Source of the DNA: Dromaius novaehollandiae
Lineage: Eukaryota; Chordata; Aves; Casuariiformes; Dromaiidae
NCBI RefSeq assembly: GCF_036370855.1
Contig: NC_088102.1
Span: 42,383,835 to 42,447,834, forward strand
Direction of reading: 5' to 3'
DNA: 64,000 nt
The notes beneath the pieces are model-generated. The model saw nothing but the letters and a program-made list of their open reading frames with translations, made no database searches and was not told the origin of the DNA. Position numbers and translations under genes: made by a program. Below are positions 12,784 to 24,900 of this stretch, piece after piece; positions within the stretch are counted from its first letter, which is position 1; each line of letters starts with the position of its first letter.

Positions 12784-12822
12784 AACTTGTCATTGACTCC
12801 TACAGGAGTAAATCCTGCAAAC

Positions 12823-12918
12823 ATGTCTTGGGAAGAGCTGCCAGTGGAGGTGCCAGAAAAAAGCCATTTTAAGAACACAGGAAAGGCCGGGAGAGCATCA
12901 CGTACCAGAGTACCACAG
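12823..12918 (+). CDS. Gene B predicted first coding exon
   Basis: The exon starts with ATG after AAAC (A at -3) and encodes 32 residues beginning [10 protein letters not shown] and ending RTRVPQ, before the donor GTAAGA. It ends in phase 0, as required by the next exons. It lies 40 nt downstream of the TATA box. It shows no clear similarity to the human N-terminus, but with exon 2 it gives the same length before the C2 domain (about 65 residues before SPCY). The prediction rests on splice signals, phase and promoter context. Confidence 0.65.
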
Positions 12919-15900
12919 GTAAGAAAATAGCTTTAAAAGTTTGTTTGTTATGTTTAAGATACATTTGACAGAAAACAAAATCCTGCTTTGAGATTGTATA
13001 TATACAATTCTACACAAGCTACTGTACATACTTACACTCAGATGGCACTAGACAACATCTCTTCCTCAAGGAATTTAACTTGAAATGCTCTCTTCCTTGA
13101 GATCTGTAGCAAAAGGTCTCCTGACTACACTGGAGCCAAAAATCTCAGCTTTTAGGTGAAATGAGAGCACTCAGTCTGGCAAAGGGGACAGAAAAAGAAG
13201 AGAAAGTGCAAAAAATGAACAGGGAAGGGAGACAACTTGAAGATAACAGGGGAGCAAGTTATCAGCCTAAATCTAGACCAGGACTTTTAAAAAAAAAAAA
13301 AAAAAAAGTTTTCCATATTTCACACTTCTTTAGAAAAAAATGACTTGGTTCATTTTTAGTAGACTTTTTTCTTCCATAATCAGATGTTATTTTTGTTAAA
13401 AATTGAATACTTCTGTATCAATATTGATGATATTTTGGTATATTTTGATTGATATATCAACTTGATGTTTTGTTATTGGAGAAGGGCTAAGGGTAGGCTA
13501 GAGAATATACATAATTTTATATCCATATTTCCATTTTGTTCTGAATTTTACTTTGCATTCTCTGAGTCATTTCAAGATTGACATTTAATTTTAGCATGGT
13601 ATACATTATTCTCTGTGTTCTTTGATTGGATGAAGGCACATCATTTCAGGAAGTACTCTGAAAAAAAAATAAAAGCTTTTGACTTTTTTCATAGAAACTG
13701 TCCTGCAATGATGTTTTCCTATGAAGCATTTCAAATAATAGGAGCATCCTATATTTTGAAAATACTTTTGAACTTTTGTTTCCTGAAAAAAATCGAAATG
13801 TTAGATTTAAATTTTTGCAATTGCAACATGTTTCGTGGAGCAGAGATTCTGGTTTTTTTTAATCTGGATTTAATTACTCCTGCAAGAGGGCGCAGGCAGA
13901 CAAAAGGTCACATTTAAAGCAGACAGCAAACCTTTATTCACAGAATAAATATAAAGGCACTTGGGTTTTTTTAGTGTCTCACAACTAAAATGGTTCTTCC
14001 TTCATTGCTTTGTTGACACGGTACCATTTATATGGATTTTGTACCATGACACCCAGTAATATCAGTGTGTGCAGAACCACTGGGTGGTTTGTTCATTATT
14101 ATGAGAACAGCAACACGATGGGGTGTAACCACGAGCCATTCTGTTTGGGGTTTCAGCGTGATTTACTGTAAGTAGGAATTAATAATCTACCCTAGAAAAA
14201 CTGTTGTGGTTTGAATGTTATCATTTATCATTCCCTCCTGTCATCAGGACCAAAACTTCAAAACCTATCCTCTCAGACGTGCTGGACCAGGAGAAGGGAA
14301 TGAAGAAAGTAGTGAGCCAGACAATGGTGATTTCAAGGTATTATGATAAGAGAATTTTGAACCAAAAAGGGCCAGCGGTTTTCGTTCCTGAAAGAGAAAA
14401 AGGCTCAGATAGACCAGCTGCTAATCAGCGGTTTGAATAGATAGCTAATCATGGCAGCAGTTCAAGTGTTACAAGGGAAACACCTTTAAGTTTATTGTTC
14501 GGATAATATTGTTCCATTCACATTTGTGATTTTCAGAATTGCTTGCTGTATTTTTCTTCTATGTTTTATTGGATTTGTACAGAATATCTACTGTTTTAAT
14601 CTCTCTCTTATTTGTAAAGAAAAAACATTGGTGGGCTTTCTGTTCCACAATGCTTTTTGTAACTGAATTGATTGGAAGTAACAGTGATGTATGCAGCTTT
14701 CACAACATAATCTCAGCCTAGCAATTTGTATAAGGCTCTTAAAGATTGTAGATCACTGATCCCTGATTTCCCCCACTTCTGCGCTCCTTTGAAAGAAAAC
14801 TGTAACGGGGGAATTCAGTGAAATGAGTGAAGTGTGAATATGCAAGCGCTATTTCTTGTGTTTGAAGAAGATCAGTGATAAGTTTATTTTTGTTAGAAAT
14901 TACTGATTTAGAAGGTTCTTATTCAGCTAGATTCTTTGCTATCTGTGCAGTAAATATAGGCATTGTTTTGTATCAGGATCAGAGAAATTTAAATGAAGAT
15001 ATAACTCTTATATAACAATGTTGTCCCAAGAAGTGTCTGATTCTGAGCCTGACAGTTCTATTAAGATTTGGTTCATAATCCATGCAAATGAATTATACTG
15101 AGCAAAATGAAGCTGAAATAGGAGTTTTATCTGGAACTTGAAATGATACTGTAAATTGGCAAGAAGGTGATCAAGAAGTCAATGGCAATTGGCAATTGGC
15201 AAGAAGTCCTCATACAATGTAGGTGTCAAGAAGTTAAAATAAATTCTCATTTACATTCCCAGTATTATTATGTTTTCACATATGCTTTGTGCAGTTTAGC
15301 CTTCGTATTTGCCCATTATTAGGATTTGTATTTTAAAATAGTCAGTGACATTAAAAGATTTTGCTGTGTTTCCTCAGGAACTGTTCTGTCAGTTTGGAGT
15401 CTTTTTGCCTTGTAAATATTTAGCTTACAATCTCCAGTATCTCCAGACTGTGGAGTTATCAAAGCTTTGGACCATGTATTAGATCAAGAATTTTGCAGAC
15501 GGTAAAAACAGGCTTTTCAGCCTGTTCTTGATCTTATTTCTGATTCCTGATCTATTACATTGTTTTTTCAATAGTGAATCCATAGGTCATTAGTATAATG
15601 CCTCCTGCTTAAAAGAGGTAAGGAACCTAAAGTCATGAAGAGAGAAAGCAAAGAGATTTGAACTCTTGTGTTATAATTACCTATAATAATTGTACATATG
15701 ACAGGCAAAGTCTCACCTCCATTTCTTAATCCCACACAGTGATGTGTTTGTTTTTCCATCATCTGTTCTGGAGATGGGCTTAGATTAAAGACAATTAGGA
15801 GTGGTGAAATCTAGAGAAGGTAGATGTGACAGAAATGGACCAAAAGAAGCATCTTACATGCATGGAATCATGACCTTCTTCTAGATCACTATGTTGCAGC

Positions 15901-18900
15901 TGTCTCCCACAGAAAGATTATTTTTCACGTTTCAGAATTGCAGAAGTTCCAAAAATTAATGAAAATCAACTGATGATGGACAGACCTGTTGGTCCTGCAT
16001 TGGACACATGCAAGTCACAGTATTTTTCTTCTGTGATCAGAACTTGGCACTGTACATGTATGATCATGATTTGGTTATTGCAGCATATCATGTTTTGTGT
16101 GAAGGATCCATGCATGCTCTTACCTCCTGCTCCGTCTTTCTCTCTGAAATGTAAATGTTCCATCGCTGAAACATACGAAGACTTAAATATGAGAGTCTCT
16201 GCCTGCTAAGGTGAACCAACTCTTAGAAACATGTCATACCATATTGTAGCAACTGAACATGCTTTATGCCAACATGCTGATTTTTATCTGCATGAAAAAA
16301 TCTGTTATTCAGGTCTTGACTGATACTTTGTCCTGTGCTACAGCAGCAAGTAGAGCCAGCTCTGGCACTGCAGGTATCACTGCTTATATTAAAACATTTG
16401 AGGACTACAGCTACTCCCATACAACAGTTAATGTGGTGAAAGGGAGGGGGGAGATTTGGATGTATAGTTCTGAACTTGGCATAAGCCACATCTTAAAGAG
16501 GGGAAGATACGTCATACCTCAGGTCAGTGGTATCTCTTCCCTGCCAGGCAAGGGCTCCTGGTTTTTGCAGAGTTTATGCAGCCATGAGAGAGTTCAGCAG
16601 GAGAGGGGCAGGTTAAACTCTCACCTCTGTGCAAAACAGGAGCTCAAGCGCCTGCTGAGGTTTCAAAGCTGGAAGCAGATCCTGAGATCATGGGAAGAGT
16701 GGGGAGCTGCAACCCTGGGCGGAGAAAAGCCCATCTCCTGGTAGGAGCTAATGAATAGTTCATAACCCAGGGGAGGTTGGAGCCGTTACCCCTCACACAG
16801 GCCAGGCTTTGTCATAATAAGCAGCAGCCCCTGCTGCTGCTGAGCCTGGACGCGAGGAGGTGCGGGGAGCCAGGAGCCAGACACCCAAGGCCGGCACAGG
16901 AGCTGGGGCACTGAGCTGCTGCCTCTCCAGGGCAAGGGCCTGCTGTCTGGGGGCAGCACCTCCAGCAACACCAGCTCCAGGCTCAGCAGCAGGCATTTCT
17001 GTTTGTCCAGAAGGCAACATCTCCTGAGCTGCCCTGGGCCCCGCGGTACTTGTGAGAATGCAGCAGCGGCAGTAGTTCTGCTCAGCTGCGGAAGCGATTC
17101 TGAGCCTCCCTCAAAATGGTGATACGGGGATACCTAAAATGCAAACCGCCCAAATGACGCACTAGCTAGTGCCTCCCATTGCGAACAAGGAACCTCTCAA
17201 AGGCAAAGGAGGTCACTTCCTAACTTTGAAATAAGGTTTGTCTCACCTACCTTTGGCATAAAAAATGTAAATCATCTACATTGAGAAAGACCCCAAGATT
17301 TCCCTGAGAATCTGTAGTAATGAATAAAGATTTTTGGAGTGTGAAGCATTTGTTCTGTGCTAGTGTCTGTCTTAGGATGAGACTCCAGAAATGCCTGACA
17401 GCTGTCAGATGTAAACATCTGTTTTGCAGTTGTCTAGAAATAGGCAAGATGAGTCTCAACCCTCAGCCGGTTAACCCTCAGTCTAATTTCTTTCATATTT
17501 GTTCTGCTTGGGAAGGGCAAAACAGGGTAAGAGGACTGGAGCATCTGTCATATGAGGAAAGGCTGAGAGAGCTGGGACTGTTCCCTGTTCTCTTAGGGGG
17601 GAATGTTATCAATGTGTATAAGTATCTGCAGGGAGAGTGTAAAGAGGATGGTGCTAGACTCTTACCAGTCTACTTACCCAGTGATAGGACAAGAGGCAGT
17701 GGGCACAAACTGAACACAGGAAGTTCTGTCTGAACATGAGAAAAACTTCTTTACTGTGAGGGGGTCTGAGCACTGGAACAGGTTGTCCAGAGAGGCTGTG
17801 GAGTCTCCATCCTTGGAGATATTCAAAAGCCATCTGGACAGGGACCTAGGCAACATGCTCTAGATGCCCCCGCTTGAGCAGGGGGATTGGACTAGATGAC
17901 CTCCAGAGGTCCCTTCCGGCCTCAACAATTCTGTGACTGCACCTTTCACTGATAGACTATCCTATTCTCCTGGCTAAAATTCTGCATATAGAAATAACTT
18001 TACATGCACAATTTAATGCTCTATGTTTTCAAATGGACCTATTTTTTCAAATCAGAAAAAAACCCTTTAGTTAAACATCTGGAGACACAAAGAAATGAAA
18101 AAGCACAATATTAATCAGTAGTGAAAGCAAAATGTGAGAAGCCTGGGTTATCTGTCGAATAATAAACCTCTGCTAAAGTTCCAGTCACCGTGCACTGAGA
18201 GTATCCATGTTGTGTTGATCAATATTTGAAATTCTTTTTTTTTTTTTTTTTGGAAAGTAAGGAATTGGGAATCATGTGCCCGGTCTTATTCCTTGAAAGT
18301 ATTCAGAGTCCCCTGATGGATAAGTGTATGAGTAAGGAATGTATAAAGAAGAAATGATCCGGAGGAATAAATGTATGAAGAAGAAATCATTCAAAGGACA
18401 CTGTTCCTGGGGCCCTGTATATGCATCTGTCATGCTCTTGTGAGCACAGATGAATTTTCCCTGCTGAAACCAGGGTTATCATGGCTATATACATAAAAAG
18501 AATGTTTCTACTGAACTGTGGAAATGTTTGAATCCGCAGTGTTGAACCCAGCCAAGACTTCTGCTAACTCTGATGAAAAGTAGGTCTGATTAGAAGAAGC
18601 CCTTGTATAGCTTGTGAAAATCAGACTGGCAACAGTCATCAATGCAGCTGGCATCTCCAAGCTTCTCAGGGGCCAGGACAGCCCAGTCCGCAAGCAGGAG
18701 AGTTGCTGCAACCTGAGCATCTGTAGGAGGTGAAGGAAGGAAGCAATTAGAGCAGCTGTTTTTCCGGTGTGGAGTCTGTGTTTTTCGGGAATGAGGAGGA
18801 TCCCCAGAGACATGACCGAACACAGCAATCAGCTGTGCTTAACCCATGCAACGTGCCACAGTGGGTTCTCCTGCGGTGGGAGATAAGCTCAACCACTTGC

Positions 18901-21900
18901 TGGCGTTGACTGAGTGATTTTCAGTGCCTGAAGCATCCCAGTTACAGCTGCAAAGAGACCTGGTAGAAACTTGAGGATGCACATTCATTAAGGAAACCTA
19001 ACCCACAGATAGCTCAAGGTAGGTACTTCTCCATACACCACCAGCTCTAGATACTCTGTCAGCAGCAAAGTATTTTGATTCTTTTGATTTGGTGTCTGGC
19101 TACCATCTAGTTAAATTGGCACCTGAAGATGAAGACAGAAGTGCCTCTGCGACATCCTGTGAGTGACTTCATCACAACAGAATGCTTTTCAGGGTCAGGA
19201 ATGCAAGGGGGCATTAGTAAAGGTAAGAAAATCATCATCAGATGGCTTTTGTGCCAGATGACATAGAAATGGATATAAATAGTATTATTAGGTGACTTCG
19301 GGAAAGGTGGAGAGGAAGCTCTTTTCATGGTTTTCATAGACAACACAAAATGTTTCAGCTTGGTCAGTAGAAATGGTCTCTTTCAACTATTTAAAAGATA
19401 ATTTGATTGTCCTCATGGTTTTTTAATTTCATCTGATCTTTTCAGGATGGCCAGTGGAATAGCATGCAGTCTAGCACTGAAATAGGTAAAGGTACCAGCA
19501 CACTTTGGCACATAATTTTCTGTGCTTCTTCATCACACTTTTTCATCTAGCACTAAAAGAGGCCACCTCCACACAAAATCCGATGGAAGGCATTCCGTAT
19601 TTCATGTAGAAAAGCAATAATTTAACACCTGCATGAAAGAAAGCTGCTTTATGATGGTGCCATAGTTTTCATCACACCCATTGAAGATAAATTTCAGGAT
19701 CTCTGCACTATGTTTCTGTTAGCTTATAACGACTCTGTAATAAATATCAGTCTAAAAAGGGCAATAATCAAGACTCAGGATGTGCAGGCCACCCCAGGAG
19801 GTTCAAGTGCACATTCTCCTTTCTGCTGGAATCAGCTGCATTGGATGACTGTTCTCTGTCTTGGGAAAGCAGTTACCATAGTCTGCTGATTGACCGAACA
19901 TCTATGGCAAAACAGACGACTAACACTGAAATACAAAATGTGCATCAACTCAGCATATATTTGACTACACTGTCATAAAACTGTGAGACTGGGGCAAACT
20001 GCAGTATGCATGGTGAGTGTCTGTAACATTGACCTAGCAAGCTGGGAAGATACTGCTAGCAATAGCCCATGCTAGAAAAGTCTGATAGATGAAGAAGCCC
20101 AGAAGCTGAAAAAGGAACTGAAAGAACAAGTAAAAAATGTAAAGAAGAAAGATGATCCTTTCACCTCATGGGCTCTCCTCTCATTAGAGAGAACCGTCAT
20201 TTGGGACCTTCATAGCCACTTGTGATGTAACAGGATATATTATAGCCAAACTGCTCTAGTATTTACACCATTCCTTCTCAAAATGGATGCATGCCACACA
20301 TACCTACATCTGAATATGAGCATGACTTTATAGAGGGCTAGAATAGACAGACTGACAGACAAATCCGCATGGAATGCAGCCTACCGGGAATCCTCAGAGT
20401 GCTCACTATGGTGAAATTTCTGTTTGAACTTTTTACTAAACTAGTGGGAGAAAGTTGGAATCACTGGTACCAGTGGAGATATAATTTACTTCTACTGATA
20501 TAGCAGCTTGGTGTCCAGTTTCATACAATACTATTCTTTGTGATGGGAAGTGGTGGAAAAGTGAAAGAAGAGAATATGAACTCTGGCCTGTGTGTGATGA
20601 AGCTGTCATTTGGAAAATCCCAGTAAACCATTTGATTTCTCTGGAAGTACAGAGAAACTAGCAGTATACACCCTGCTAGTACACTGGCAAAAGAGCATGC
20701 TGTATTGCTTGCAGTTATGTTGTTATATGCATGTGTCCATATAGCACACAGGAGAACAATTTTGGGAGCACTGAACTGAAGACAGTCTGACAGATGGAAA
20801 ATCAGTAAATCAGTCACAGAATGAATACATCAGTCTTGATTTTATCAAAAGCAAAGCTACAGTATGACAGAGCTAAATGAGTGTTGTAGTAAATACTTGT
20901 TTTCCCCAGGGCAGAAATCTGCTTGTGCTTGTCTTTCATTCAAGATGTATTAAAAACCCCTATTGCATGGAACATGCTGACATAGCAGTAGCCCTTCTTC
21001 GTAAATGAGATTAGGATAGGTTTTAAGTGAACAGAATAACGGAACTTATATCCTTTGTTTTACACATGCATGGCTCGTATTTTCTTTGTTTGTATAACTA
21101 GATCCTAATATAGCATGTTACGATTGTCACAGTTGCTATTTAAATACATTTCCTTTTTTCAATAAGTTACTGGAATTAATTAAAATAGTAAATCCTCCTG
21201 GGAGCAGTAGAACTAATGAGGCCTGACTACCTGATGATTTCTGTTCTATCTGTAGTTTTCTATGTCCCCTGCCAACAGGGCTGAGCGAGGGCCAGCATGT
21301 GCTGGAGCTGGCGGGGAGCTGTGCTGTGTGTCGACTGGCCGCTGGGTGCAGGATGGCTGACAGCTGGTTGCCTCCTTTCCCTGGGTAAATGGCTAGTTTT
21401 ATGTGTCTCTCCCACAGTGGAAGCACAGCTCTGGATTTCCAGAGTTTCTGTGAAGCTGCTGATTTTTGGTGGAACTTCAGGAAGCTTTCTGTGAAACCCA
21501 CATCTTTGAGTTGACTTCCGCACATCAGATTTCTTTGAGTATGGCCAACACATTAGAAAGACACTGTATGGGAACCAAAGGACAGGTGATCAGATAGCAG
21601 CAATTGTGTAATAATGATTGAAAAAGAAACAAGCTGTGCTTTTGTAATGTCTCTTATCTACGAATCTCGAACTACTTGGCAAATATTGAATCCATCAGTT
21701 CTTACTCAAGCAACAGGGCCATTTGCTTGAGGAGGCATAACTGGAACCGATCCGCGAGCTGGTAGCACCTTGCACAATCTCGGGGTTCTCTTGAGATAAA
21801 CAGTTGCATGAATTGCCATGTTGCTTATGCAGATCTTACTGAACTATGAGTTTCTGCCTTGCAGGGTAGAGGCTGTGCTCTAAGGTGCCCGAGCTCATTC

Positions 21901-24900
21901 CTAACATGGGAGTGTGGTGATCCACCTTTGCTAATTATCCACCTGAGAGGATGGGTTAATTAAATGGGTGGAGAACTGCATTAATATGGTTATACTGAAA
22001 TATGAACTAGTGTCTTTGCATGGGGTAGCACTGAGGACATACTACTCCACTAATTGTTTGCAAATTTTGCAGCTTGTCTTGCAGTTTTTCTCCTTCCAGA
22101 ACACATGGAATAGAAGGCAGATGGATTGCTGAGGGTGAATGCCAGGTAGAAGTACTAAAAGGAGGCAAAGAAAGCGTTCTGGAGGCTCATGGAGGAGGCA
22201 GCCGGAACTCTTTTGAGATCTCGGCACAACATTATTTTAACATAAAGTGTTTTAGGGGAGACAGGAGAGGATTTTAAACAAACACAGAAAAAGTAATTTG
22301 TTGCAACAAAAGAGGCCTAATTGTCTTCACAGCTGAAAATAAAGCCCTTTTTGTTATATTCTCTTACCACACACAAAAAAAAAAAAAAAAAAAAAAAAAA
22401 GGAATTTTGGCAACGTTACACATATTGTTTTAAGTGAGGTTCTTCCAGCCGTTCTTTATCTGCCTTGACATCTACTTTGTCTGCTTGCTTATAGTCATTC
22501 TAGGAAGTGTCTGAAGTTTTATAGAAATAGAAGGATGCTCCTAAATGAGAGGAAATCAGCTGATAAAAATAACAGTTGTCAAAAAGAATGATTTGGAGGG
22601 CTCTGCTATAACTACTTATGCAGGTGGAAATGTTTCTAGGAGTGAGAGGAAATGGCCGTGTGTCACAGTCACAGGAAATGCTGATTTATTTATGGGCTTT
22701 GTTAGAGTAGCCTTTTGCAGATATGACTGGGCTACAGACAGCTTTTTGGAATGAGCCAGCAGGAAATCACCTTCCTTAGAAGAAGGAAATCACATTATCC
22801 TCTGTTAATGAATAGGAAGAGGTTCCTGCAGTCACAAAATGTGGAGAGACTTGTTTTATGGAAGATTATGGCTGAGATATTCAAAGGGGTCAAAGGAAAT
22901 TAGGCACTTTCATTTTATAGGATTTTGTTGTTTTGTTTTGTTTTTCCCCCAAAGGCATCCTATATTTAATTCCTTAGTCCCTAAATTATCTGTAAATAAT
23001 TCTCAATTGTTGGTTTACCACATACTTGTGATAAACTGAAGTTCCATTCAGATTACTGTTCTTGTTTTCCCCATATAGTTGTAAAAGAAAAAAAGGAAAA
23101 ATTGCAAGAGGGCTTTTCTGTGCTTTTGAAGCATATGGTAAAAATGCTTCTGTAGGTGTAGTACTGAGGCTTTGCCCTCCGAGAGTCAGCAACAACAGAC
23201 ATTCTCAGCAGAGCTCTTTTTAATGTGATGAGACCTAACAGATGCTTATTAAGGTGATGCTGACTTTGAGTAAGACTACCAGTATTTTGACAACTCCATC
23301 ACAGTGGTCATCAGTGCATTTACTCTGTTTAAGAGACTTACATTAACTGTGTTCTGGAGGTAATCTCAGCAGTTTCAGAGTATAGGAGTTTGCAAGCATG
23401 TAGCATTCAGTATCAGTTGACATGGATTATCCCTTTCTTTTCTGCTATAAAGATCAATCCAGACTCTCAGAGCAAAACACAGTAAAATGTTAAAAACAAA
23501 ACAAGGCTTCTTGAATAGTACAAGTTTATGTCAAATACAATCCAAGCCACATCTGGCTTAGAAAGTCCTTAAGCTGCAAACTGTTGGAGGCTTGGAGAAT
23601 GTTCATGGGAAATATCACTCTATATTTCTCTATCCCTTTCAAATCCTCTTGTTCTGTGGTCAGATGACATAGGTTACCGGGCTCTCTTCTCTGACCTAGT
23701 ACAGCCACTCTTCCATTGTGTTTTTACCAATTTTACTGACTATATTATTGTTTTGTAGCATTTGATTAGGTTGCTCATGTGATATTTCTTTCCATTGAAG
23801 GTTAATTCATAGTCCATATCGTTCTTCTCCAGATAGAATCATCTCCCTGCTACTTGCTCACTGTAAGAATCATACGAATGACAAATCTCCAACGAGGGGA
23901 TGCTTGTAAGTATATTTGTGGTTCCTTCAAATGTTTCATTTTCCCGAAAGTAATTAGGGGATAACTGAATATTGTAAACACCCTGCATTAAAAAAGTTGA
24001 TGGTATCATTAGGATATATCCAAATAACGATTACTATATTATTATATTATTATTTTTCAAATAACTAATTATTTGAGAGTTGGGGTCTACTTAATTCTGC
24101 AAGGATAAATAGTTAAATGAGAATATGTGTATAGCAAGGAGAAGCATATTGTTCAAAAGAAGTCAAGTAGTATCTCAAGGTACAGGCAACAGGTTTTCTT
24201 TTATAATTGTATGGCAACCTCTTGCAAGCACTGCTTAAATAATCCATGACTTAAGTAAATAAATGGTTATAAACCAGGTTAGTTCTTGCTGCTGTTAAAT
24301 TGAATGTTATTCCAGTGCTTGCTATGTCCTGGGTGGTTTTAAGAGTGAATAATATGAGGGTAAATACTTACAGAGGAAGGAAAATTTCTGGCCTGTACAG
24401 ATGAAAAAGACTGTATCGCTATGCCCAAAAGTAAATCTGTTTTTTTCTGAAATACCTAAAGAAGGTGCGATTCAGGAATTTAGATGTACTTTCAAAATTC
24501 TCTAGGAGGTTTAGTTTCTTAGGAGCAGAAATGAACCTGAGGGATTCCTAATAAAATACTGCTCAGTGTTGCTAATGCTTGTAGCTGGGCACATTTGAGC
24601 AGCGTGGGCTCCCAAAGACTACATACTTCACCCTGAGTCATGACCATTTACCCATAAGTAAATTGCATTCTTGCCCTGGCCCTTTCCTGTTGAGTTTCCT
24701 CTAGCCCAAGGGATACAGTGGTGTGACTGGCGCATATAAAAGCCTGGAGGAGTAGAACAGAGCAAACTCCCTCAGCAAACAAGAGAATGAGACCAAGAAA
24801 CCCATTCCAATTCAAAAGATCTGTTTGCCCCTTGCCAGCCCCTTGACATTTCAATCATTTAAATACTGTTGTGACAACGTATTGGAAATGAACAAGAAAG

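Larger units (their letters stand above)
14338..23832 (+). other. Gene B intron 2 (9.5 kb)
   Basis: This is one of the two longest introns in the window after the intergenic spacers. It holds the CR1 fragment at 17520-17940, the reverse-transcriptase relic at 19490-20230, a GC-rich patch at about 16800-17080, a T-run at about 18234-18251 and an A-tailed candidate retrocopy end at 22338-22400. No further coding exon in phase was recognised. Confidence 0.6.

Noticed and set aside
12795-12804. Acceptor-like CTCCTACAG before the gene B start codon, suggesting an upstream leader exon
   Set aside because: It lies only 12 bp after the TATA box shared with gene C, so a start of transcription here explains the site better; transcript data could reverse this.
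16259-16744. 161-residue + strand frame, the longest apart from exon-derived ones
   Set aside because: Its composition looks random, an antisense frame overlaps it, and it has no recognisable domain; it lies in intron 2 of gene B next to a GC-rich patch.
17320-17733. 137-residue + strand frame
   Set aside because: Its second half is CR1 3' sequence that does not encode the CR1 protein, and the first half has no similarity that I recognise.
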